A DNA stretch of 8,056 nt, taken from NCBI GenBank assembly GCA_030149025.1, contig JASBSH010000411.1:1-8056 (forward strand). The letters run 5' to 3'. The notes below the pieces were generated by a model that was not told where the DNA came from, did no database searches, and worked only from the letters and a program-made list of their open reading frames with translations. The DNA is from Actinomycetales bacterium (GTDB lineage Bacteria; Actinomycetota; Actinomycetes; Actinomycetales; BWSM-131). The first letter of the stretch is position 1. Each line of letters starts with the position of its first letter. Positions 1 through 5,760 of the stretch are shown here, in pieces. Both the position numbers and the translations under genes were made by a program.

Positions 1-19
1 AGCCGTCGGCGCCCGTCAC
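1..19 (-). CDS. modC: Probable first codons of modC (molybdate ABC transporter ATPase), truncated by window edge
   Basis: Only six codons are visible, reading M-T-G-A-D-G from a GTG whose last two bases overlap the modB stop codon (GTGA). The peptide is too short to identify by itself. The call rests on three observations: the frame starts exactly at the modB stop with the same 4-base overlap used at the regulator/modA and modA/modB junctions; actinobacterial operons are commonly ordered modA-modB-modC; and a ModB permease needs an ATPase partner at the inner face of the membrane. If the downstream sequence lacks a Walker A motif in this frame, the call is wrong. Confidence 0.4.
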
Positions 20-834
20 GGTGTCGCCCCGGTGAGCCAACGGCCACGGAGCAGGACGAGCACGGCCACGGACACGGCGAGCAGCAACAGGGACAGCACT
101 ACCGCCGCGGACGGCTCGGTCTCCAGGGCGAGGTAGACCTCGAGCGGCATCGTCCGCGTGACGCCGGGGAAGCTGCCGGCGAAGGTGATCGTCGCCCCGA
201 ACTCCCCCAGGGCTCGCGCGAAGCAGAGCACCGCGCCGGCCGCGACGCCGGGGAGCACCAGCGGCAGCGTGACCCGGCGGAACACCAGCCATCGCGACGC
301 ACCGAGGGTGGCGGCGGCCTCTTCGTACCGCCGGTCGGCGCCGCGCAGGGCGCCCTCGACGGAGACGACGAGGAACGGCATGGCGACGAACGCCTCTGCG
401 ATGACCACGGCCGCGGTGGTGAACGGGAGGCTGATGCCGAACCACGTGTGCAGCGTCTCCCCCAGCACGCCGCGTCGGCCGAGGAGCATCAGCAGGGCGA
501 CACCGCCCACAACCGGTGGCAGCACCAGCGGCACGGTGACGAGCGCACGGACCATCCGCAGACCCGGGAATTCGGCGCGTGCCAGCACCCACGCGAGCGG
601 TACTCCGAGCAGGAGGCAGAGCAGGGTGGCGAGGGTTCCGGAGACGAGTGAGAGCCTTAGCGCGTCGACGACACCCGGCGCGGTGACCAGGCGCGGCAGG
701 GATCCCCAGGGCGTCCGGAGGAGAAGGGCGACCAGGGGCAGCACCAGGAACGCGAAGCCGAGGATCGCAGGCGGCCACAGGGCGGGCGCCACGGCACTGC
801 GTCGCCGCGGTTGCACCGTGCCGGTGCTGCTCAC
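16..834 (-). CDS. modB: Molybdate ABC transporter permease ModB
   Basis: Inner-membrane permease of the molybdate (possibly also tungstate) ABC importer. It receives oxyanion from ModA and couples to the ATPase ModC. The 272-residue product has a short basic N-terminus (R10-R12) and about six hydrophobic segments, around residues 18-40, 57-86, 98-119, 138-160, 190-212 and 243-263. The cytoplasmic EAA loop is clear at 172-191, with EAA at 172-174, G178 and LP at 190-191, followed by ALGEFG at 208-213, a hallmark of ModB/CysT-type permeases. The GTG start at 834 overlaps the modA TGA by four bases. That overlap, and the lack of a better upstream start, fixes the N-terminus. Its length is slightly above the 220-270 typical of the family because of the N-terminal extension. 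A sulfate/thiosulfate permease is the main alternative, but the ModA and Mop neighbours argue for molybdate. Confidence 0.93.
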   Translation of the reverse strand: MSSTGTVQPRRRSAVAPALWPPAILGFAFLVLPLVALLLRTPWGSLPRLVTAPGVVDALRLSLVSGTLATLLCLLLGVPLAWVLARAEFPGLRMVRALVTVPLVLPPVVGGVALLMLLGRRGVLGETLHTWFGISLPFTTAAVVIAEAFVAMPFLVVSVEGALRGADRRYEEAAATLGASRWLVFRRVTLPLVLPGVAAGAVLCFARALGEFGATITFAGSFPGVTRTMPLEVYLALETEPSAAVVLSLLLLAVSVAVLVLLRGRWLTGATP

Positions 835-1685
835 GGCTGGACGAATCCGGCGCGCAGCAGGGTGCTGCGGCCCTCGGGCGAGACCACCAGGTCGACAAAC
901 GCCCGGGCGGCGTCAGCGTTCGGCGCATCCTCGAGCACGGTGATCTCGTAGTCGTTGACCGCCTCCTTGGCCGGGGGCACGGCGATCCCCTCGACGGACC
1001 TGCCGGCCGCCTGCACGTCCGTCCGGTACACCAGACCGGCGTCCACCTCGCCCAGCCGGACCTTGCTCAGCACCGCCTTGACGTCCTGCTCGAGGGTGTC
1101 CGGCGCGGGCTCGACCCCGGCGGCCCGGAAGAGCTGCGTCGCGGCGGCGCCACACGGCACTTGCTGGGCGCACAGCGCCACGGTCCTGCTGGGGTCGCCG
1201 AGATCGGCCAGCCCGCGCACTCGACCCGGGTTGCCCGGGGGTACGGCGATCTGCAGCTCGTTGCGAGCGAAGACGACCGGGCGACCGGCACTCGCCCCGG
1301 CCTTCGAAGCCGTCTGCATGGTGGTCGTGTCCGCCGAGGCGAAGACGTCCGCCGGCACTCCGGCCAGGACCTGCTGGGCCAGGCCGGAGCTCCCGCCGTA
1401 GCTCACGACCACGTCCACCCCTGGGTGCTGCGCCTCGAAGGTCTTCGCCAGCTCGTCGAACACCCCCGACAGTGACGCGGCCGCCAGCACCGTCACCCGC
1501 CCCGACAGCCGCGACTCACCCGTCCCCCCGGCGACCCCAGGCCCGGACCCGGTGCCGCACGCACCCAGCAGGGCCACACCGGCCACCGCCGCGGCCAGGA
1601 CGCCGAAGCCGCGACGTGCGTGGCGCCGTCCATTGAGATGGCGCCGTCCGCGTCCTGCGCCGTGGAGCGCGAGCGGCGCCCTCAC
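831..1685 (-). CDS. modA: Molybdate-binding lipoprotein ModA
   Basis: Extracytoplasmic solute-binding protein that captures molybdate for ModB/ModC. The frame is open far upstream, but I choose the GTG at 1685 because it overlaps the regulator stop as GTGA and leaves a complete lipoprotein signal. The resulting product is 284 residues: an Arg-rich n-region (residues 12-25), a hydrophobic core 27-40, and lipobox LLGAC with the lipidated Cys at 43. RRGF at 24-27 resembles a Tat motif, but only weakly. The mature part has ModA family signatures: LAAASL at 67-72 and GGSSG at 97-101 (oxyanion-ligating serines expected at 71 and 99/100), ADVFASAD at 112-119, and a C-terminal VYRTDV segment. The pair of cysteines in the LCAQQVPCG stretch could form a disulfide. 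An ATG close to 1630 is out of frame. Likely co-transcribed with the regulator and modB. Confidence 0.93.
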   Translation of the reverse strand: MRAPLALHGAGRGRRHLNGRRHARRGFGVLAAAVAGVALLGACGTGSGPGVAGGTGESRLSGRVTVLAAASLSGVFDELAKTFEAQHPGVDVVVSYGGSSGLAQQVLAGVPADVFASADTTTMQTASKAGASAGRPVVFARNELQIAVPPGNPGRVRGLADLGDPSRTVALCAQQVPCGAAATQLFRAAGVEPAPDTLEQDVKAVLSKVRLGEVDAGLVYRTDVQAAGRSVEGIAVPPAKEAVNDYEITVLEDAPNADAARAFVDLVVSPEGRSTLLRAGFVQP

Positions 1686-2074
1686 GTGGGGACCTCCACG
1701 ACCACCTGCGTCGACTTGACCGACGCGACCGTCACGACGCCGGGTTCGAGCCCGAGCTCGTCGCACGCTTCCCGGCTCATCAGCGAGACCACCCGGAACG
1801 GGCCGCACTGCATGTCCACCTGGGCCATCACCGTGTCCTTGGTGACCTTGGTGACGATCCCCCGAAACCGGTTGCGAGCCGACTCGCGCACGGACCCGTC
1901 CGTCGGCTCGTCCGCGAGCTCCTGCGCGAGCCGGGCGAGGTCGGCGCCGTCGACGACCTTGCGGCCACCCTCCCCCGCGCCGGCCCGGAGCCGGCCGGCC
2001 TCCACCCAGCGGCGGACGGTGTCGTCGCTGACCCCGAGCAGCCTGGAGGCGTCGCTGATACGCAGTTGCGGCAC
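1682..2074 (-). CDS. Excisionase-type HTH plus Mop/TOBE-domain molybdate-responsive regulator
   Basis: A 130-residue probable transcription regulator that senses molybdate. Residues 4-50 form a MerR/excisionase-type winged helix: RISDASRLLGVSDDTVRRW, then VEAGRL, then GGRKVVDGADLARL. Residues 65-130 form one Mop (TOBE) domain with the SARN signature at 65-68, a GIVTKV strand, and the terminal SVKSTQV strand; in the family this fold binds molybdate. Classical ModE has a different HTH and two Mop domains, so this is a compact one-Mop variant, probably acting as a dimer or higher oligomer. The frame stays open upstream to 2323, but that part has no family match and antisenses the MFS gene. GTG at 2074 is chosen because it starts exactly at the HTH and lies six bases after a TATCGT -10 box (leaderless). 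Its TGA overlaps the modA GTG. Known family architecture; the target sites are inferred. Confidence 0.85.
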   Translation of the reverse strand: MPQLRISDASRLLGVSDDTVRRWVEAGRLRAGAGEGGRKVVDGADLARLAQELADEPTDGSVRESARNRFRGIVTKVTKDTVMAQVDMQCGPFRVVSLMSREACDELGLEPGVVTVASVKSTQVVVEVPT

Positions 2075-2109
2075 TACGACACGATAACCGCCGCAGATGC
2101 GGCTGAACA
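2067..2109 (-). promoter_or_regulatory. Putative leaderless promoter and operator of the molybdate regulator-modAB operon
   Basis: On the minus strand, TATCGT (2086-2081, matching actinobacterial TANNNT) ends six bases before the GTG at 2074, the spacing expected for a leaderless transcript. A weak -35-like TGTTCA lies at 2109-2104 with a 17-base spacer. The palindrome GCCGCA-GA-TGCGGC (2090-2103) occupies that spacer almost completely, and a third half-site TGCGGC lies at 2067-2072 over the start codon, 31 bases from its direct copy. This layout suits an autorepressor or the Mop regulator itself. The motif is seen; its role is inferred. The divergent MFS gene could share the control. Confidence 0.4.
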
Positions 2110-2164
2110 GGGGTGGATGGGGCTGATCGAGCGACTCCAGCCGGCACCCACGAGAATCTCTGCC

Positions 2165-3496
2165 GTGGAAGCGTCGCGTCGCGCGTGGCTCGTCTGGGGT
2201 GTCGGCCTCGCCGCGTACATCGTTGCGGTGCTGCACCGCACCTCGCTCGGCGTTTCGGGGCTGGAGGCGGCGCGACGGCTGGACGCCAGCGCGAGCGTCG
2301 TCGCGATGTTCGCGGTGCTGCAACTGCTCGTCTACGCGGCGATGCAGATCCCCGTCGGTGTCCTGCTCGACCGGTTGGGCGCCCGCCGGATGATCGTGAC
2401 CGGTGGGCTGCTGATGGCCGGCGGTCAGGTCCTGCTCGCGTTCGCGGAGGCCGTCGGCACCGCCATGGTGGCCCGCGTGCTCGTCGGCATGGGCGACGCG
2501 ATGACGTTCGTCAGCGTCCTGCGGCTGGTCCCGGCGTGGTTCCCGGCGCGCCGGGTGCCGGTCGTCACCCAGCTGACGGGCCTCATCGGCCAGTTCGGCC
2601 AGGTGCTCAGCGCAGTGCCGCTCGTGGCCCTGCTCAGCCAGCGCGGCTGGACCACCGCCTTCACCTCCGCCGCGGCACTCGGTCTCGTGATCACCGTGGC
2701 GGCCGCCGCCACCGTCAGGGACGCACCGGCGGGCGGAGCGCTGGGTGGTGCCGCCCCGCCGTCCGGCTCAGTGATGCACGACGTCGCGCAGGCCTGGCGG
2801 CACCCCGGCACCCGCCTCGGGATGTGGACGCACTTCACCACCCAGTTCTCGGGGGCGGTGTTCGCCCTGCTGTGGGGGTTCCCGTTCCTGGTGTCCGGCC
2901 AGGGCCGCTCCCCCGCCGAGGCCAGCACCCTGCTCACCGTCACCGTCGTCGCCGGGGTGCTCGTCGGCCCCCTGCTCGGTGTGCTCGTGCAAAGGCACCC
3001 GCTCCGCCGGTCGTGGCTCGTGATCGGAGTCGTCGTCGTGAACGTTGTGGTGTGGACGGCGGTGCTCGGCTGGCCCGGCCCTGCGCCGATGTGGCTTCTC
3101 GTGACGCTGATGGTCGCCCTGGCCATGACGGGCCCGGGGTCGATGATCGGCTTCGACTTCGCCCGCACGTTCAACCCGCCGAACAGGCTCGGGACGGCGA
3201 CAGGCATCGTCAACATCGGCGGTTTCGTCGCGTCGCTGGTCACCATCTACCTCATCGGCCTGGTCCTGGACCTGCGGGCCGGCGGCGCGCGGGGATTCAC
3301 CTTCGAGGACTTCCGCGCCGCGATGTCCGTCCAGTACGCGATCTGGGCCTTCGGGCTGTTCGGGATCCTGATGGCCCGGCGCAAGGTGCGTCGCCGGATG
3401 GCGGAGGCCGGGGTCGTGGTGCCGCCCATCAGGGAGGCGATCGCCCGACGGCGCAGGGCGTCGCGGCAGGAGAACCGCGGGGATCGGGGGCGTTGA
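2165..3496 (+). CDS. Major facilitator superfamily (MFS) permease
   Basis: A 443-residue, probably 12-helix secondary transporter of unknown substrate. The helix 2-3 loop carries MFS motif A, G65-V-L-L-D69-R-L-G-A-R-R75. Helices 1-2 contain the HRTSLGVSG segment (24-32) seen in the sugar-phosphate/anion-cation-symporter-like branch of MFS. A Gly/Ala/Pro-rich cytoplasmic linker near 186-200 separates the two six-helix halves, and the last ~35 residues form a strongly basic tail. The GTG at 2165 is preferred. An in-frame ATG at 2117 after an AGGGG stretch would add 16 residues, but the intervening codons include AGA and TCT, atypical for this gene, and add no family similarity. The gene is divergent from the molybdate operon and converges on the DUF72 gene; its stop codon lies inside the first unit of an 18-bp tandem repeat. 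A molybdate link by proximity is only speculation. Confidence 0.85.
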   Translation: MEASRRAWLVWGVGLAAYIVAVLHRTSLGVSGLEAARRLDASASVVAMFAVLQLLVYAAMQIPVGVLLDRLGARRMIVTGGLLMAGGQVLLAFAEAVGTAMVARVLVGMGDAMTFVSVLRLVPAWFPARRVPVVTQLTGLIGQFGQVLSAVPLVALLSQRGWTTAFTSAAALGLVITVAAAATVRDAPAGGALGGAAPPSGSVMHDVAQAWRHPGTRLGMWTHFTTQFSGAVFALLWGFPFLVSGQGRSPAEASTLLTVTVVAGVLVGPLLGVLVQRHPLRRSWLVIGVVVVNVVVWTAVLGWPGPAPMWLLVTLMVALAMTGPGSMIGFDFARTFNPPNRLGTATGIVNIGGFVASLVTIYLIGLVLDLRAGGARGFTFEDFRAAMSVQYAIWAFGLFGILMARRKVRRRMAEAGVVVPPIREAIARRRRASRQENRGDRGR

Positions 3497-3526
3497 CTGC
3501 GCAGGTGGCGTTGACTGCGCAGGTGG
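3491..3526. repeat. Perfect 18-bp tandem duplication spanning the MFS stop codon
   Basis: The unit CGTTGACTGCGCAGGTGG occurs twice head to tail (3491-3508 and 3509-3526) without mismatch. The TGA at 3494-3496 in the first unit ends the MFS gene; the second unit holds a now non-coding copy of the same stop. The second unit is also the left arm of the inverted repeat that follows. The 8-bp palindrome CTGCGCAG appears three times in this junction, at 3497, 3515 and 3552. Confidence 0.95.
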
Positions 3527-3563
3527 CGGTTTCGCCGCTCGTGACCGCCACCTGCGCAGTCAA
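3511..3563. terminator. 20-bp perfect inverted repeat, probable bidirectional terminator between convergent genes
   Basis: The arms 3511-3530 and 3544-3563 are exact reverse complements (starting TTGACTGCGCAGG and ending CCTGCGCAGTCAA) around a 13-base loop. The stem is GC-rich and works on either strand. No T-tract follows on either side, so it would be a U-less (I-shaped) hairpin of the kind reported in high-GC actinobacteria. The DUF72 stop codon (3562-3560) lies in the right arm, and the duplicated MFS stop lies in the left arm. Position and symmetry support termination of both genes. A dispersed palindromic repeat is an alternative that would not exclude it. Confidence 0.65.
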
Positions 3564-4450
3564 GGGCGTGCAGACCGCGCTGCCGAGGTCGCCTCCGACT
3601 GCACCACGGGAGCGGGTTCCACGCCGGCCAGCTCGGCGAGCGCGAGGGCGTCGAACGGCGCGAACCCTTTGGCGTCGTTGTCGAAGTACACGTACACGTC
3701 ACGGTCGTCGTCGACCCAGGCCCTCACACGAGCGGCCCACTGCTCCAGCGCCTCCCCGCTGTAGCCGCTCGCGTAGAGCTCGGTGTCGCCGTGCAACCGG
3801 GCGTAGGCGAAGTCGGCGGTCCGCACGTCGGCGAAGGGCCACGTGCCCGGCGAGTCGGCCACCACGAGCGCGACGCCGTAGCGCCTCAACAGGTCCAGCG
3901 CCTCGGTGGTGAGGAAGCTGTCGTGCCGCACCTCGAGGGCGTGACGGATCCGACGGTCGGCGTCGGTGGTCGTCCAGTCCCTGCCGTCCAGGCGCTCATC
4001 GTGCCGCCGGGCCAGCGCGGCGGCCGCCGATGTGCTGTACGGCAGCAGTTCGAGTAACCCCTCCACGCGCTCGGCGTCGAAGGACACGCTGGCCGGGAGC
4101 TGCCACAGCACGGGGCCGAGCTTCGGTCCGAGGGCCAGAACCCCGGAGGCGAAGAAGTTCGCGAGGGGCGCCCCTACGCCGGCCAGCTTCTTCATGTGCG
4201 TGATGAACCGGCCGCCCTTGACGGCCAGGACGAAGTCGTCCGGCGTCTCAGCCGCCCACCGGACGTAGCTCTCCGGTCGCTGCAGCGAGTAGAAGGACCC
4301 GTTCACCTCGGCGGTGTTCAACCGCGTCGAGAGATACTCCAGCTCACGGCGCTGCGCGAGCCCCTTCGGGTAGAACCGGCCACGCCAGCCGGCGTACCGC
4401 CAGCCCGAGGTGCCGATGCGCACCTGCCGGCCCCGCGCCGTCCCGCCCAC
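3560..4450 (-). CDS. DUF72 family protein (YecE-like TIM barrel)
   Basis: A 296-residue cytosolic protein of the DUF72/YecE family, a TIM-barrel family whose biochemical role is not established. Signatures in order: IGTSGW at 12-17, EVNGSFY at 48-54, FVLAVKGGRF at 73-82, VLWQLP at 114-119, LEVRHDSF at 172-179, YARLHG at 216-221, and the terminal YVYFDND at 253-259 followed by KGFAPFDA. Length fits the family (about 240-300), with a non-conserved ~18-residue tail that ends inside the intergenic hairpin. The start is GTG at 4450, five bases after the stop of the baeRF-like gene, so the two are almost surely one operon. GTG at 4423 (just before RIGTSGW) is an alternative start that removes nine unconserved residues. 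The family is confident from motifs; no substrate can be assigned. Confidence 0.9.
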   Translation of the reverse strand: MGGTARGRQVRIGTSGWRYAGWRGRFYPKGLAQRRELEYLSTRLNTAEVNGSFYSLQRPESYVRWAAETPDDFVLAVKGGRFITHMKKLAGVGAPLANFFASGVLALGPKLGPVLWQLPASVSFDAERVEGLLELLPYSTSAAAALARRHDERLDGRDWTTTDADRRIRHALEVRHDSFLTTEALDLLRRYGVALVVADSPGTWPFADVRTADFAYARLHGDTELYASGYSGEALEQWAARVRAWVDDDRDVYVYFDNDAKGFAPFDALALAELAGVEPAPVVQSEATSAARSARP

Positions 4451-4455
4451 TCACG

Positions 4456-5586
4456 TCACGCACCCGACCCGGGCACCGGCGGCCGGACGTCGAACCGCAG
4501 CAACGCACCGATGCCGCCGGGGAGGACGTTCTCGCCCTCGACCAGCTCGATCGCCGCATCCTGGGCGACCAGGGCACGGACCAGGACGTCGTCGGCCCGG
4601 TCCTCGACCGGGTGACGGGCCCCGAGGGCCTCCACCTCCTCGCGGGTGGAGCCGATCTGCAACGGCTCCTCCCCCGCCCAGAGCCTCAGATCGGAGGAGG
4701 GGTCGTCGTGCAGCAGCAGCGTCTCCACCGAACCGCCCCGAGCAGCCGCCACGACGGCGTCGAGACCGGACGCGACGTTCGTGTCCTTGCCCTTCGCCTC
4801 GGTGTAGCGGGCCAGCACCTCACCCATGCGGGCCTGCAGCCGTTGGATGAGCAGCTCGTCGATGCGCTGCTGGAAAACCTTCTCGTCCTTGCCTTCCGGC
4901 CTGCCGCCGCCCTCGAGCTTCACCACGCGCGACCGGCTGTCCGGGTCGAGCCGCTCGAGCAGCCGGGAGGTCGCCTCGGGATCGCCCGACACGACGATCA
5001 CCTCGGGGTGGTGCTGGTCGAACACCTTGGTCACGTCGGTCGCGACGGCGTCGGCGTTGCGGTCCCAGGAGTCCTGGACCCGGTTGCGGTAGCGCCGGTG
5101 CGACCAGCCGCCACCACCGACCGCGTGGAGCACCTCGTGCCCACCCTCGACCTCGTGCTGCTCACCGGACACCGAGTACGGTTCGACGACGGTGACCTCT
5201 GCACCGGCCCGGTCGACCTCGACCACCGCGTACCCGATCGCGCCGCCCATGCCACGGAGCAGTGGCATCAGGTGCGGTACCTGGCCGTAGTGACCGCTGT
5301 CGCGCCGCGGCCGCCGCGTCGTCATCTGGTCGACGACCACGCCCTCGGGGCCGGCGACGACACTGCGCCCGGCCTCTCCGCGGCGGTCCGTCTGGGACAG
5401 CATCCTGCCCTCGACCTGGTCTACCAGCTCACCGGGCGCACCCTGCTCCTCGAGCTGGCGTCGCACCGCCTGCCAGCGCAGGTCGATCTCGTGGGCCGCG
5501 TCCTCGCTGTCACGGGACACGTCGAGGTGCGCGGAGACGAACGGTCCGGGGCCGCTCACGGCCGGCTGCAGCCAGGCCAGGTCCAT
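4456..5586 (-). CDS. Rv2629-like protein, bacterial eRF1-like (baeRF) family
   Basis: A 376-residue protein whose layout matches the mycobacterial Rv2629 family, placed among bacterial relatives of archaeo-eukaryotic release factors (related to eRF1, Pelota and Vms1). Visible landmarks: N-terminal WLQPAVSGPGPFVSAHLDVSRD (about 5-26), RWQAVRRQLEEQGA (37-50), then a loop at 157-169, GGGGWSHRRYRNR, which sits where the GGQ peptidyl-tRNA-hydrolysing loop of release factors would be but has Trp instead of Gln. Next come an alpha/beta region VIVVSGDPEA (196-205), a central domain with ETLLLHDDP (288-296), and the C-terminal GGIGALLRF (357-365). No signal peptide or membrane helix. ATG at 5586 is supported by a very strong Shine-Dalgarno. 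First gene of an operon with DUF72. A role at ribosomes (rescue, hibernation or stress) is inferred from the fold only; loss of the GGQ Gln argues against ordinary peptide release. Confidence 0.8.
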   Translation of the reverse strand: MDLAWLQPAVSGPGPFVSAHLDVSRDSEDAAHEIDLRWQAVRRQLEEQGAPGELVDQVEGRMLSQTDRRGEAGRSVVAGPEGVVVDQMTTRRPRRDSGHYGQVPHLMPLLRGMGGAIGYAVVEVDRAGAEVTVVEPYSVSGEQHEVEGGHEVLHAVGGGGWSHRRYRNRVQDSWDRNADAVATDVTKVFDQHHPEVIVVSGDPEATSRLLERLDPDSRSRVVKLEGGGRPEGKDEKVFQQRIDELLIQRLQARMGEVLARYTEAKGKDTNVASGLDAVVAAARGGSVETLLLHDDPSSDLRLWAGEEPLQIGSTREEVEALGARHPVEDRADDVLVRALVAQDAAIELVEGENVLPGGIGALLRFDVRPPVPGSGA

Positions 5587-5587
5587 C

Positions 5588-5626
5588 AGGTCCTCCTCCT
5601 ACTGCTGCTGCTTCTGCTTCTGCTTC
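5588..5626 (-). promoter_or_regulatory. Purine-rich leader with strong Shine-Dalgarno inside triplet/hexamer repeats
   Basis: Read on the minus strand, this leader contains GAAGCA units three times, then GCA triplets, then AGGAGGAGGA (5600-5591). The last GGAGG ends five bases before the ATG of the baeRF-like gene. This is the only near-perfect ribosome-binding site in the window, against leaderless or coupled starts elsewhere. A TACGTT box at 5667-5662 could be the -10 element, giving a 5' leader of roughly 70 bases, but there is no good -35. The repeats are seen; the promoter is a guess. Confidence 0.6.
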
Positions 5627-5705
5627 GAGATCGGGACTCGTGATCACCGGTGGGACTCACCAACGTAACGCGACGCGCCTGCCTCCGCCGTTCGGGCGAT
5701 CGGCC

Positions 5706-5730
5706 TACGGTTCGCCTACCGTGGGCTGCC
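5706..5730 (+). promoter_or_regulatory. Putative promoter of the dienelactone hydrolase gene
   Basis: TACCGT (5717-5722) fits the TANNNT -10 consensus and lies eight bases before the first ATG at 5731, so transcription would start one or two bases before, or at, the start codon; no Shine-Dalgarno is present. A second TANNNT, TACGGT, is at 5706-5711. The two boxes form an inverted repeat ACGGT-6-ACCGT (5707-5722) that could also be a binding site. No convincing -35 is seen. Confidence 0.35.
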
Positions 5731-5760
5731 ATGACGCATCAGGCTGCCATGACGCATCAG
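5724..5760 (+). repeat. Perfect 18-bp tandem duplication carrying the start codon twice
   Basis: The unit GGCTGCCATGACGCATCA occurs at 5724-5741 and 5742-5759 with no mismatch, and one further base matches. Each unit holds an ATG (5731 and 5749), and because 18 is a multiple of three, both are in frame with the hydrolase. The protein would begin MTHQAAMTHQ from the first ATG or MTHQNVTF from the second. Confidence 0.95.

Noticed and set aside
1686..2147. N-terminal extension of modA in the same frame up to 2147
   Set aside because: It overlaps the whole HTH-Mop gene in another frame and would bury the lipoprotein signal peptide inside the protein. The GTGA overlap at 1685 explains the start better.
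2075..2164. ModE-type AT-rich operator or molybdenum-cofactor riboswitch
   Set aside because: No TATA-rich inverted repeat of the ModE kind is present, and the gap is too short for the moco aptamer given a leaderless start.
2075..2323. N-terminal extension of the HTH-Mop regulator
   Set aside because: The added residues show no domain and are antisense to the MFS start. The -10 box six bases before GTG 2074 fits a leaderless start at the HTH.
3491..3563. Possible small CRISPR-like array
   Set aside because: The direct copies are contiguous without spacers and the third copy is inverted. No cas gene is present.
2113..3912. Long open frame on the plus strand (about 600 codons) overlapping the MFS gene and the DUF72 gene
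   Set aside because: It is extremely Arg/Pro/Ala-rich, a typical out-of-frame shadow of GC-rich coding DNA, and it runs through the hairpin and antisense to DUF72. The MFS frame has clear helices and motif A.
4456..5586. A functional class-I-like peptide release factor
   Set aside because: The required GGQ tripeptide is not present; the corresponding loop reads GGGGW.
4612..5643. Plus-strand open frame antisense to the baeRF-like gene, ending in a poly-Leu run
   Set aside because: The poly-Leu comes from the CTG/CTT triplet repeat, there are no recognisable motifs, and the minus-strand frame matches a known family over its full length.
5650..5730. 27-codon N-terminal extension of the dienelactone hydrolase
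   Set aside because: The Arg-rich stretch lacks family similarity and would cover the promoter-like TANNNT boxes. The usual family length is met from 5731 or 5749.
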